A stretch of DNA of 64,000 nt from Candidatus Dormiibacterota bacterium. GTDB taxonomy: Bacteria; Chloroflexota; Dormibacteria; Dormibacterales; Dormibacteraceae. A program made the position numbers and the translations under genes. The notes under the pieces are model-generated. The model worked only from the letters and a program-made list of their open reading frames with translations. It had not been told where the DNA came from and searched no databases. Below are positions 1 through 7,667 of this stretch, in pieces. Numbering within the stretch: position 1 is the first letter of the stretch; every line of letters begins with the position of its first letter. The stretch spans positions 217,044 to 281,043 of the forward strand of contig PNAG01000011.1 of the NCBI GenBank assembly GCA_003169845.1. The letters run 5' to 3'.

Positions 1-155
1 TACTGCTCCTGCGCGCGCTCCTCGAACCGGCGGATGAGCTGCATCTCGCGGTGCAGGCCGAGGAGGAAGTCGCGGTTCTGCTTCGTCAGCTCGAGTACCT
101 TCGGCGTGATCGAAGCGGGGGGTGGGGGAGTCTTGGATTTGACCGGCGCTGTCAT
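1..155 (-). CDS. pdhA: Pyruvate/2-oxoacid dehydrogenase E1 alpha, N-terminal start only (partial)
   Basis: The ATG at 155 begins MTAPVKSK and leads, after a Pro-rich stretch, to LLGLHREMQLIRRFEERAQ. This is the characteristic N-terminal helix of E1-alpha subunits (thiamine diphosphate-dependent decarboxylation of the 2-oxoacid). Only about 51 residues lie inside the window, so the TPP site is not visible. It is in the same frame as lpdA upstream with no intervening stop, and no strong ribosome-binding site is seen before the ATG. Pairing with lpdA in one transcript fits an oxoacid dehydrogenase operon. Whether it is made separately or as a fusion cannot be decided here. Confidence 0.7.
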   Translation of the reverse strand, partial: MTAPVKSKTPPPPASITPKVLELTKQNRDFLLGLHREMQLIRRFEERAQEQ

Positions 156-1622
156 CTGCTGCTCATGATTCTGAGCCTGCACCGCTTTACTGGTGGCCCC
201 TTCCTCCGCCAGGGGGAGGGCTGGGGTGAGGGGAGACGGACGCCTGTTCGTGATGTGGATGGCTCTTCCCTGCGCGGCGAGCGCCGCCTCCATCAGCGAT
301 TCGGGCAGCGTCGGGTGCGCGTGGATCGTCAGGTCGATCTGCTCGAGCGTGAGCCCGTTCTGGACCGCCAGGGTCGCCTCGGCGATGAGGTCGGTCGCTC
401 TCGGACCGATGATGTGCGCTCCGAGGAGCCGCCCCGTGCTCGCATCCGCGACGACCTTCACAAAGCCTTCGGGCTGGCCCAGCGTCAGCGCGCGGGCGGA
501 TGCGGTGAACGGGAAGCGCCCGACCTTGACATCGAGCCCCTTCTCCTTCGCCTCCTTCTCACCAAGCCCGACGTGCGCGATCTCCGGGTCGGTGTAGATG
601 CAGTTGGGCGCCGCATGGTAGTCAGGAGTCCGGTTACCGCCGCCGACGATGTTCTCGATCGCGCACACGCCCTCGTAGGACGCAACGTGCGCGAGCATGA
701 TCCCGCCGATCACGTCTCCGATCGCCCAGATTCCGTCAGCGCTCGTGTGCAGGTGCTCATCCACAACGACGCGCCCGCGCTCGAGCTTGACGCCGGCCTT
801 CTCGGCTTCGAGACCTTGCGTGTACGGCACCCGGCCGACCGCGAGCAGAACCTGGTCGGCATCGATCGAGCCGCCCTCGCCGCCCGACGAGAATCGCACC
901 TGCAGGCCGCCCTTGTGCTTGCCCACCTCTTCCACCTTGGCGTCGGTGTGAATCTCGCCCCCGAGTCCCGCGAGGTGCTTGCTGTAGACGGTGACCAGGT
1001 CGGCGTCGACCATCGGAAGGACTTGTGGCAGCATCTCGAAAACCGTCACCTTGGTGCCGAGCGCCGCGAACATCGCAGCGAACTCCATGCCGACCACGCC
1101 TCCGCCGATGATGGCGAGGCGGCCGGGAATGTCCTTCAGCTCCAGGATCTGGTCGGAGTCGATCGTGTGCTCGGCGCCCTTGAGCGGTATCCGGGCCACC
1201 GCCGATCCCGTCGCGATCACGATGTCCTTGGCCTGGATCCGCTCGCCGGAGACGTCGACGACGCCTTTCCCGGCCAGGCAGGCGGTGCCGCGGACCACGG
1301 TCACGCCGCCCGCCTTGAGGAGGCCCTCGACGCCCTTGACGAGCTTGTCGACGACTTCGGTCTTCCGTCCCAGGGCTGCCGACCAGTCGAGGACGATCTT
1401 GTCGGACACCACGCCAAACGGGGCGCCCGCCTTGGCCAGGGTGTAGAGCTCGGCGGACTGCAAAAGCGCCTTTGTCGGGATGCAGCCGCGGACGAGGCAG
1501 GTGCCGCCGACGCGGTCGCGCTCGACGACCGCCGCCCTGGCGCCCAGCTGTGCCGCGCGCAAGGCGGCCACGTAGCCGCCGGGCCCGCCTCCGATCACGA
1601 CGACGTCAAAGGAGTCAGCCAT
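1..1622 (-). CDS. lpdA: Dihydrolipoyl dehydrogenase (E3), open in frame into pyruvate dehydrogenase E1-alpha
   Basis: Flavoprotein that reoxidises the dihydrolipoyl groups of 2-oxoacid dehydrogenase complexes with NAD+. The ATG at 1622 gives an FAD-binding GGGPGGY (residues 11-17), the redox disulfide GGTCLVRGC (Cys42/Cys47), a second dinucleotide fold GGGVVGMEFA and the C-terminal HPTLPES active-site segment. E3 proteins normally stop just after GRAIHI, near position 250. Here the stop is missing: the frame runs through a copy of repeat family A (linker SPLTPALPLAEEG) and straight into the first residues of an E1-alpha protein, leaving the window still open. It may be a true E3-E1alpha fusion, or pdhA may reinitiate at the ATG at 155. 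The E3 assignment is firm; the fusion is inferred from the open frame. Confidence 0.9.
   Translation of the reverse strand, partial: MADSFDVVVIGGGPGGYVAALRAAQLGARAAVVERDRVGGTCLVRGCIPTKALLQSAELYTLAKAGAPFGVVSDKIVLDWSAALGRKTEVVDKLVKGVEGLLKAGGVTVVRGTACLAGKGVVDVSGERIQAKDIVIATGSAVARIPLKGAEHTIDSDQILELKDIPGRLAIIGGGVVGMEFAAMFAALGTKVTVFEMLPQVLPMVDADLVTVYSKHLAGLGGEIHTDAKVEEVGKHKGGLQVRFSSGGEGGSIDADQVLLAVGRVPYTQGLEAEKAGVKLERGRVVVDEHLHTSADGIWAIGDVIGGIMLAHVASYEGVCAIENIVGGGNRTPDYHAAPNCIYTDPEIAHVGLGEKEAKEKGLDVKVGRFPFTASARALTLGQPEGFVKVVADASTGRLLGAHIIGPRATDLIAEATLAVQNGLTLEQIDLTIHAHPTLPESLMEAALAAQGRAIHITNRRPSPLTPALPLAEEGATSKAVQAQNHEQQMTAPVKSKTPPPPASITPKVLELTKQNRDFLLGLHREMQLIRRFEERAQEQ
197..235. repeat. Interspersed hairpin repeat, family A, copy A1
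   Basis: A GC-rich copy of the CCCC-TTCCTCC / GGGGGAGGG element with the shared GGGGTGAGGGG end. It is translated as the linker between LpdA and PdhA and carries no stop in that frame. Related copies lie near 7591, 31909, 54681 and 59783. Confidence 0.6.
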
Positions 1623-1642
1623 ATAGCTCCTATCTATACGAT

Positions 1643-1663
1643 GTATCGAAGGAAATTATGCCG
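1643..1663. repeat. 21-bp direct repeat, copy 1 (between lpdA and nadE)
   Basis: The 21 bases that begin GTATCGAAGGAAATT here are repeated exactly at 1768-1788. The second copy contains the nadE stop codon (TAA on the minus strand), so this first copy looks like a duplicated nadE 3' end. Confidence 0.75.
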
Positions 1664-1697
1664 CGAACCGCAAATGCTTCCCTCGGGGCCATCTGAG

Positions 1698-1760
1698 AAG
1701 GGGGGGAGTCCCCCCTTTGAGGCGCGGGTGACTGGCAAAGCCAGTCGCCGGCGCACCCGC
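1698..1760. other. Two hairpins between nadE and lpdA
   Basis: Hairpin one has arms AAGGGGGG (1698-1705) and CCCCCCTT (1710-1717). Hairpin two nests GACTGGC/GCCAGTC (1730-1736/1740-1746) inside GCGGGTG/CACCCGC (1724-1730/1754-1760). No U-tract follows on the minus strand, so this is not a classical terminator. The pair sits between the 21-bp direct repeats and may be an inserted element or a processing signal. Confidence 0.55.
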
Positions 1761-1767
1761 CTGCGAG

Positions 1768-1788
1768 GTATCGAAGGAAATTATGCCG
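1768..1788. repeat. 21-bp direct repeat, copy 2 (nadE 3' end)
   Basis: Exact copy of 1643-1663. It includes the nadE stop codon and the last codons of the gene. Confidence 0.75.
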
Positions 1789-3538
1789 GTGGAGCCTTTC
1801 TGCCCGCGCCGTTGGGGCTGTAGCGGTTGACGATTGGCAGCCTCCGGTCGCGGCCGAACGCCCGCGGCGTGATCTTCACGCCCGGCGGCGCCTGCCGGCG
1901 CTTGTACTCGCTGCGGTCGACCAGCTTGATCACCCTGGCGACCGTCTCCGGACGGTGGCCCGCCGCGACCAGCTCCTCGGGGCTCTGGTCCTCTTCGACG
2001 TAGCCGCGCAGGATCGGGTCGAGCTCCTCGTAGGGCGGGAGGCTGTCCAAGTCCTTCTGGCCGGGCTTCAGCTCGGCCGACGGCGGCTTGGTCAGCACGC
2101 GCTCGGGGATGGCCGGGCTCAGCGAGTTGCGGTAGCGGCAGAGCTCGTAGACCGTGGTCTTCATGATGTCCTTGAGCACCGCGTAGCCGCCCGCCAGGTC
2201 GCCGTACAGGGTCCCGTAACCGGTCGCAAGCTCTGACTTGTTGCCGGTGCTCAGCACGATGTAGCCGAACTTGTTCGACAGCGCATAGAGGATGGTGGCG
2301 CGGATCCGCGGCTGCAGGTTCTCCTCTGCCACACCTGGCTTCGTGCCCTTGAACACCGGAGCCAGCACCTCTTCGAAGCCTCGGTGCGGCGGCTCGATGG
2401 AGTAATCCTGGAGCTGGATGCCCAGCAGCTCGGCCACGAGCCCGGCGTCCTCCAGGCTCTCGGCCGACGTATGGCGCGACGACAGGCGTACACCGATCAC
2501 GTTCGCCGGGCCCAGCGCGTCGCTGGCGATGGCCGCGGTCAGCGCGGAGTCCACGCCGCCGGACAGCCCGATGACGACCTTCTCGAAACCCTGCTTTCGG
2601 ATGTAGTCGTGCGTAGCGAGCACGACGGCCGTGTAAATCTCCGCGGCACCTTCCAATGGCGTCGCGATGCGCGAAGAGATGGGTGGCCCGGCCGCGCGAG
2701 CGGCGGACCGTGGTAGGGGCACCTCGCTCACGACCAGCTCGAGATGTTCCGCTCCTTCGGCCTCGTGGCGGATCTTCTCCAGCGGCCGCACCGCCCGAGC
2801 AGCGTCGATGTCCAGGTCGCATATGAGCAGGTCTTCGACGAATGACGGCGCATGCGCCAGCACCTGTCCGCGCGGGCCGAACACGACGCTGTTGCCGTCG
2901 AAGACGAGCTCGTCTTGCCCGCCGACGGTATTGACCCACGCGACGAACGTGCCGTAGTTCGTGGCACGCTCCGCGACCATCGCCTCACGAGGCGCGCGCT
3001 TGCCGGCGTGGTATGGCGAGCCGTTGATGTTGATCAGCAGCTCGGCTCCCTGATGCGCCTCCCAGGCCATGGGCCCGGACGGGTACCAGCAGTCTTCGCA
3101 GATTGACACTCCGATCCGCACGCCGTCGAGCTCGAGCATGGGGCATCGATGGCCGGGCTCGAAGTACCTCTGCTCGTCGAACACCCCGTAGTTCGGGAGG
3201 AAGACCTTGTGATACACGGCTTTCAGCTCGCCATCGTGCATGACCGCGGCGGCGTTGAATGTCGCTCCGTCGTCGTCCACGAATCCGACGACCGCCGTGA
3301 TTCCCTTCGTCGCTCTTGTCACCCGTGCGAGCTGTTCGAGGTTGTCGCGCACGAACGAGCGCTTCAGGACCAGGTCTTCCGGGGGGTATCCGGTGAGGAC
3401 CAGCTCGGGAAAGCACACGAGGTCGGCGTGCTGCTCTCGCGCGCGGCCAATCCAGTCGATGACGAGGCGGGCATTGCCTTCGAGATCCCCGACGACCGGG
3501 TTCACCTGCGCCAGCGCGACCCTCAGCGATTGCCCCAT
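1781..3538 (-). CDS. nadE: Glutamine-dependent NAD+ synthetase
   Basis: Last step of NAD biosynthesis: ATP-dependent amidation of nicotinic acid adenine dinucleotide using glutamine-derived ammonia. The 585-residue protein has an N-terminal nitrilase-type glutaminase domain (catalytic Glu in FPELVLTGYPPED near residue 45, nucleophilic Cys in SICEDCWYP near 150) and a C-terminal synthetase with the PP-loop SGGVDSALT near residue 325. Length fits the two-domain bacterial form. The start MGQSLRVALAQVNP is typical. The last residues lie in one copy of a 21-bp direct repeat, so the 3' end may have been remodelled. It is followed on the minus strand by lpdA. Confidence 0.95.
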   Translation of the reverse strand: MGQSLRVALAQVNPVVGDLEGNARLVIDWIGRAREQHADLVCFPELVLTGYPPEDLVLKRSFVRDNLEQLARVTRATKGITAVVGFVDDDGATFNAAAVMHDGELKAVYHKVFLPNYGVFDEQRYFEPGHRCPMLELDGVRIGVSICEDCWYPSGPMAWEAHQGAELLININGSPYHAGKRAPREAMVAERATNYGTFVAWVNTVGGQDELVFDGNSVVFGPRGQVLAHAPSFVEDLLICDLDIDAARAVRPLEKIRHEAEGAEHLELVVSEVPLPRSAARAAGPPISSRIATPLEGAAEIYTAVVLATHDYIRKQGFEKVVIGLSGGVDSALTAAIASDALGPANVIGVRLSSRHTSAESLEDAGLVAELLGIQLQDYSIEPPHRGFEEVLAPVFKGTKPGVAEENLQPRIRATILYALSNKFGYIVLSTGNKSELATGYGTLYGDLAGGYAVLKDIMKTTVYELCRYRNSLSPAIPERVLTKPPSAELKPGQKDLDSLPPYEELDPILRGYVEEDQSPEELVAAGHRPETVARVIKLVDRSEYKRRQAPPGVKITPRAFGRDRRLPIVNRYSPNGAGRKAPPA

Positions 3539-3774
3539 GCAATCAATTTTGATCTCCCGCCCTGGTGAGTGTCCCGCTCCCCAAGTTCCTTGGATCTTCG
3601 CGGCCTAGACGGGCGGGCGCCTACGGCGCTGAAGCCTGCGTCAAGGGGCCCGGCGCCGCGTCGTCACGCATCTACGATGCGCTCCTAGCGGCGCCACCCT
3701 TTCCTTGGCTCCGCCCGTCGATGCCGCGAATATCCGGCGGACCTCAGGGAGCGAGACACTAGCATTGGGGCTGC

Positions 3775-4554
3775 TTGGGTTACTTCGATCGTCTGCGCGC
3801 GCTCTCGACGGATCGCAACACGCTGCTGTGCGTCGGTCTCGACCCGGACCCGGAAAGGATCGAGGGCGGCGCCGCCGGTGCGCTCCGGCACTGCCAGGAG
3901 GTGGTCCGCCAGACCGAGGAGCACGCGTGCTGCTTCAAGCCGAATAGCGCCTTCTGGGAGCAATACGGTCCTGATGGCTGGACCGCGCTGATGGAGCTGC
4001 GCCACGAGGCGCCCAAGACGCCCTTCCTCTTCGACGGCAAGCGAGGTGACATGGGCAACACCATGCAGGCCTATGCCCGGACGGTCTTTGGGACTCTCGC
4101 AATGGATGCGGCGACGGTCAATCCGTATCTCGGCTCGGATTCGATCGAAGAGTTCACGCACTATGGCGACCGCGGAGTCTATCTGGTGTGCCGCTCGTCG
4201 AATCCCGGGGCGGCGGACCTGCAGCACCTGGAGGCGGCGGGAAGGCCGCTGTATCTGCATGTCGCGGAGCTCGCCGAACGCTTGAACGACAAAGGGAACG
4301 TTGGACTTGTGGTCGGGGCCACGGCGCCCGCGCAGATCGCCGAGGTGCGCGGCGCAACCGACCTGCCGTTTTTGATCCCGGGCGTTGGTGCGCAGGGCGG
4401 CGACATCGAGGGCTCGGTGCACGGAGCGTGGAATGGTGATCCGGCCTCATGCCTGGTTTCGGCGAGCCGCAGCATCCTGTACGCGAAGAGCCCAGGCCGC
4501 GAGGCCGAGAACTTGAGACGCCAGCTAAATGCAGCGGCGGGCGCTCGGGCGTGA
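3775..4554 (+). CDS. pyrF: Orotidine 5'-phosphate decarboxylase
   Basis: Converts OMP to UMP in pyrimidine synthesis. The TTG start at 3775 gives MGYFDRLRAL; the TIM-barrel protein of 259 residues has the LCVGLDPDPERI opening and the catalytic Asp/Lys array FDGKRGDMGNT near residue 88, as in the longer type-2 OMPDC family. The phosphate-binding end PFLIPGVGAQGGD and the following loop are intact. The start is not certain: TTG is the first in-frame initiator in the 236-bp gap after nadE, which is divergently transcribed and shows no other gene. No other pyr gene is visible nearby. Confidence 0.92.
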   Translation: MGYFDRLRALSTDRNTLLCVGLDPDPERIEGGAAGALRHCQEVVRQTEEHACCFKPNSAFWEQYGPDGWTALMELRHEAPKTPFLFDGKRGDMGNTMQAYARTVFGTLAMDAATVNPYLGSDSIEEFTHYGDRGVYLVCRSSNPGAADLQHLEAAGRPLYLHVAELAERLNDKGNVGLVVGATAPAQIAEVRGATDLPFLIPGVGAQGGDIEGSVHGAWNGDPASCLVSASRSILYAKSPGREAENLRRQLNAAAGARA

Positions 4555-4574
4555 GCGATTACCCCACGAAAAAT

Positions 4575-4614
4575 CCCCACGAACTCCGAGTGTTCCCGCC
4601 GTGAGTTCGCGGGG
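4575..4614. repeat. Hairpin repeat, family B, copy B1
   Basis: Arms CCCCACGAACTC (4575-4586) and GAGTTCGCGGGG (4603-4614) with a 16-nt loop; a partial extra arm precedes it at 4562. The right arm carries the GTG that is the likely start of the next gene. Confidence 0.75.
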
Positions 4615-5857
4615 ACCCCTTGACGAGCGTAAGCACACCGCGCGCCTGGTCCTGACCGGTCACATCATCGATTCGATGATCCTGCCCCAGGTGATGGACA
4701 TGGTCATGGACCTGGGCGGCAACTTCACGATCGAGGAGCTCAAGGTCGGCCAGCACAAGACCGACCCGTCCATCTGCCGCATGGAGGTGGCCGCAGGCTC
4801 AGCCGAGGAGCTCGACCGCATCGTCCGGCAAGCTCGAGCTCTTGGCGCGACCGCCGAGTCGGAAGAGCCGGCTCGTACCGAGAAGGTCACGAAAGACGGG
4901 GTTTTTCCGGAGGGCTTCTACTCGACGAGCAACCTGCCCACCGACCTGCTCATCGATGGTCAGTGGATACATGTCGACAACATCGAGATGGACTGCGCGA
5001 TCGCGGTTGATCGCAAAGCGGCCCGCGCCTGGTGCATCGTTTTCCAGGCAGCCAAGCCCGGAATGGACGTGGTGGTTGGACACCAGGGCGTGCGCGTGAC
5101 GCCGCTGGAGCGATCGCGCCAGACCGAGATCTTCAGCTTCATGGGCAGCGAGGTCTCGGCCGAGAAGCCGAAGAAGGTTCTCATCTCAGCCATCGCGGAC
5201 GAGATGCGCCAGATCCGCGCCGGAAACGGCCGGATTCTCGTCGTCGCCGGCCCCGGAGTAGTTCACACCGGCGCAGGCGTCTACCTTTCGCGACTCATCG
5301 AGCTGGGCTTCGTCCAGGTTTTGTTTGCGGGCAACGCGCTCGCGGTTCACGACGTCGAGGTCGCGCTGTTCGGCACGGCGCTCGGCGTGAACATCGAGAG
5401 CGGGATGCCGATCGAGCACGGCCACGAGCACCACATGCGAGCGATCAACCGCGTGCGCGCCGCGGGGGGGTTGAGGCAGATGGTCGAGAGCGGCCAGCTG
5501 AAATCCGGCGTGATGAAGTCGGCGATCGAGCATGGTGTCGAGATCGTCCTGGCGGGATCCGTCCGGGATGACGGGCCGCTGCCCGACGTCGTCACGGAGA
5601 TGGTCGAGGCGCAGCGGCTGATGCGCGCGGCCCTGCCGGGCGTGCGGCTGGCATTGATGCTCTCCACCATGCTGCACTCGATCGCAACCGGCAACATGCT
5701 GCCCGCCGGGGTGCGGACGGTTTGCGTTGACATCAACCCCGCGGTGGTCACCAAGCTCGCGGATCGCGGCAGCTGGCAGTCGATCGGTTTGGTCACGGAC
5801 GTGGAATCGTTCTTGCGCGAACTGGCCCAAGTCATAGAAACTGGTGCCCATGGGTAA
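4601..5857 (+). CDS. LOR/SDH-type conserved protein (TIGR00300-like, archaeal ornithine cyclodeaminase-like)
   Basis: The protein matches the LOR/SDH bifunctional-enzyme region family, recognised by the opening LTGHIIDSMILPQVMDMVMD, then EELKVGQHKTDPS and a C-terminal nucleotide-binding part (VVAGPGVVHTGAG, FAGNALAVHD). Relatives include archaeal ornithine cyclodeaminase and the C-terminal part of cyanobacterial arginine dihydrolase/AgrE proteins, so a role in ornithine/arginine breakdown is plausible but not proven. The frame is open back to an ATG at 4529 inside pyrF. I prefer GTG 4601, which lies in the right arm of repeat B1 and puts the family's usual N-terminus 15 residues in. It ends by overlapping a small downstream gene. 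Confidence 0.75.
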   Translation: MSSRGPLDERKHTARLVLTGHIIDSMILPQVMDMVMDLGGNFTIEELKVGQHKTDPSICRMEVAAGSAEELDRIVRQARALGATAESEEPARTEKVTKDGVFPEGFYSTSNLPTDLLIDGQWIHVDNIEMDCAIAVDRKAARAWCIVFQAAKPGMDVVVGHQGVRVTPLERSRQTEIFSFMGSEVSAEKPKKVLISAIADEMRQIRAGNGRILVVAGPGVVHTGAGVYLSRLIELGFVQVLFAGNALAVHDVEVALFGTALGVNIESGMPIEHGHEHHMRAINRVRAAGGLRQMVESGQLKSGVMKSAIEHGVEIVLAGSVRDDGPLPDVVTEMVEAQRLMRAALPGVRLALMLSTMLHSIATGNMLPAGVRTVCVDINPAVVTKLADRGSWQSIGLVTDVESFLRELAQVIETGAHG

Positions 5858-5993
5858 AGGACGCGACAAGCAGGGACGGGAAGCCAAGAAGAAAAAGAAG
5901 CCGAAAGGCGCGGCGGCCCAGCCGGCCGCCGACCTTCAGTTCCGGCACCACGCCGTGGTGACGACCCCGGAACCGCCGGCCAAGACGGAGTAG
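5850..5993 (+). CDS. Small Lys-rich hypothetical protein (47 aa)
   Basis: The ATG at 5850 overlaps the last eight bases of the upstream gene (ATGGGTAA), a typical translational-coupling arrangement. The product starts MGKGRDKQGREAKKKKKPKG and ends with a short Pro/Thr-rich tail. The first half is strongly basic, which suggests nucleic-acid or ribosome binding, but no family is recognised. Support is limited to the overlap and the open frame. Confidence 0.5.
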   Translation: MGKGRDKQGREAKKKKKPKGAAAQPAADLQFRHHAVVTTPEPPAKTE

Positions 5994-6004
5994 CCACCGG
6001 GCTC

Positions 6005-6838
6005 TCAGGCGCGGGCGGCGGGTCCTTGGGTTTCGCGTGGCCACATGCGCGCCGCCGCGAGAAGCAGGAAGAGGCCGAACACGCCGCCCAGGGTCCTCTG
6101 AGGCAGCCACAGCGCCAGAGCGGACCCGGCCACGGCCGCGGGCACTCCGGCGGCCCCCATCCAGGCCGCAGCCTTGAGGTCGACGTCGCCGCTGCGGTGG
6201 TGGGTGAGCGCTCCGATCGCCGAGGTGGGGAGGACGGCGACTAAAGACGTGCCCTGGGCGATGCGCTGCCCGATCCCGAAACCCAGGCCCAGCAGCGGGA
6301 CGATCAGGGTTCCACCGCCCACTCCGGTCAGGCCGCTCGCGATGCCGACGACGACACCGCCCGCCGTGATCACCGCGTAGCTCCATGGCGATAACGCGGT
6401 GATGGCCGTCGCGGCCAGGTGTGGCGCTGCCCCGACAAGCGCGTCGTAGACCTCTTTCACGCCGACGCCAACGAGGAGGATCGCGAAGATGATGCTGAGC
6501 GTCCTGTCGGAGATCCGGCGCGCGGCGAGGGAGCCTCCGAAGGCCCCGGCGACGCCGCCAACGGCCAGGAAGAAGGCGACCCTCAGATCAGTCTGCGGTG
6601 AGCGTGCACCGAAGTAGTAGGTGGCGGCGGCCACGATCGCGATGGGCAAGATCGCCGCCAGTGAGGTGCCTGTAGCGCGGTGTTGGCTGCGGTGGGCCCA
6701 GATGACCTGCAGCGGCACCATGACGAAGCCGCCGCCGACCCCCAGCAATCCGCCGGCCAATCCTCCGATGGCTCCGATCGCGGCGTCGATCCTTCTGTCA
6801 GACGATTCCACGATCAACCGGGCCCCTTCGCCCCCCAC
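6005..6838 (-). CDS. TauE/SafE (TSUP) family membrane permease
   Basis: An integral membrane protein of the TSUP family, whose characterised members move sulfite, sulfoacetate and other organosulfur anions. The first helix GAIGGLAGGLLGVGGGFVMVP carries the Gly-rich family motif, repeated in the second half as SGLTGVGGGTLIVPLLG, so the two-fold internal repeat is visible. About eight hydrophobic segments fit the family. The GTG at 6838 lies against a family-A-like repeat, so initiation a few codons later is possible. It is convergent with the small + strand gene and lies just downstream of the liv operon. The substrate is unknown. Confidence 0.82.
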   Translation of the reverse strand: MGGEGARLIVESSDRRIDAAIGAIGGLAGGLLGVGGGFVMVPLQVIWAHRSQHRATGTSLAAILPIAIVAAATYYFGARSPQTDLRVAFFLAVGGVAGAFGGSLAARRISDRTLSIIFAILLVGVGVKEVYDALVGAAPHLAATAITALSPWSYAVITAGGVVVGIASGLTGVGGGTLIVPLLGLGFGIGQRIAQGTSLVAVLPTSAIGALTHHRSGDVDLKAAAWMGAAGVPAAVAGSALALWLPQRTLGGVFGLFLLLAAARMWPRETQGPAARA

Positions 6839-6876
6839 CCGGCGCTGCGCGCCACCCTCCCCCTACGGAGGAGGGA
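6828..6876. repeat. GC-rich hairpin repeat, divergent family-A-like copy A6
   Basis: Contains GGCGctgCGCGCC and the hairpin CCCTCC-ccctac-GGAGGG between livF and the TauE/SafE gene. It shares the CCCTCCCC / GGAGGG character of family A but not the GGGTGAGGGG end, so membership is tentative. Confidence 0.4.
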
Positions 6877-6881
6877 CCGGC

Positions 6882-7667
6882 TCATGACAACCGGCCTACG
6901 TACAGATTCACCACTTCCTCATCGTCCAGCAGCTCCTGGCCTGGGCCTTCCAGGCGGTTCTCTCCCAGCACGAGCACGTACGCCCACTGGGCGTGGCGGA
7001 GAGTCTCGCGAGTGTTCTGCTCGATCACGAGGACTGCAACATTCGTCGAGCGGATCTCCTCGATGCGTTCCCAGATCAGGCCCTGGAACTTGGGCGCCAG
7101 CCCCGCGCTGGGCTCGTCGAGGATGAGCACGGCCGGATCGACCATCAGTCCGCGAGCCAGGGCCAGCATCGTCCGCTGGCCGCCGCTCAGTGTGTGCGCC
7201 TTGCGCTGGGAGGATGCGGCCAGGTCGGGGAACAGCTTGAACAGCTCCTCGATCCTCTCGCGGACGCCGTCCTTGCGGCTGTAGCCGCCCATGTCCAGGT
7301 TCTCGCGAATCGTGAGCTCGGGAAAGACGTTCGCCACCTGCGGCACGTAGGCGAGGCCTTTGCTGACGAGCTTTTCGGCCGGGAGTCCCGTGACGTCCGC
7401 GCCCTTCACCTTGACAGAGCCTTCGGTCGGGCGGATGAGCCCCGCGATCGCCTTCAGGAGCGTTGATTTGCCGGCCCCGTTGGGTCCGACGATGGCGGTG
7501 ATGGCGCCGCGTCTGGCTTCGATGGTGACGCCTGAGATTACTGGCGGGCCTCCATATCCGGCGGTCAGCTTTTCGACCTCGAGCACTGGCGCTGAGGCGC
7601 CGGTTGCGGGCTTAGTCCCCTCACCCTCGCCCTCTCCGCGATGGGGAGAGGGGACTGCTTCCATCAC
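6882..7667 (-). CDS. livF: Branched-chain amino acid-type ABC transporter ATP-binding protein LivF
   Basis: One of two ATPases of a LIV/HAAT-type importer. Walker A GPNGAGKSTLLKAI, signature LSGGQRTMLALARGL and Walker B AVLILDEPSAGLAP are all present, with the short C-terminus typical of LivF. Start GTG 7667 or ATG 7664 overlaps the livG stop. The first 25 or so residues are unusual: SPHRGEGEGEGTKPAT is encoded by repeat copy A2 and precedes the normal VLEVEKLTAGYGG opening. The same peptide pattern occurs inside RibF, so the N-terminal extension is repeat-derived. Confidence 0.92.
   Translation of the reverse strand: MMEAVPSPHRGEGEGEGTKPATGASAPVLEVEKLTAGYGGPPVISGVTIEARRGAITAIVGPNGAGKSTLLKAIAGLIRPTEGSVKVKGADVTGLPAEKLVSKGLAYVPQVANVFPELTIRENLDMGGYSRKDGVRERIEELFKLFPDLAASSQRKAHTLSGGQRTMLALARGLMVDPAVLILDEPSAGLAPKFQGLIWERIEEIRSTNVAVLVIEQNTRETLRHAQWAYVLVLGENRLEGPGQELLDDEEVVNLYVGRLS
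7591..7654. repeat. Interspersed hairpin repeat, family A, copy A2
   Basis: Hairpin CCCTCTCC / GGGGAGAGGG with the CCCCTCACCCTCGCCC side and a tail of CGGTTGCGGGCTTAG. Both hairpin and tail align with copy A4 inside ribF. It is translated as part of the LivF N-terminus. Confidence 0.7.

Noticed and set aside
51..1823. Long + strand open frame opposite lpdA
   Set aside because: Antisense shadow in high-GC sequence; the minus strand encodes a complete dihydrolipoyl dehydrogenase.
3539..3774. Possible short gene or RNA in the gap between nadE and pyrF
   Set aside because: No frame with good start, no strong hairpin or promoter pair could be supported.
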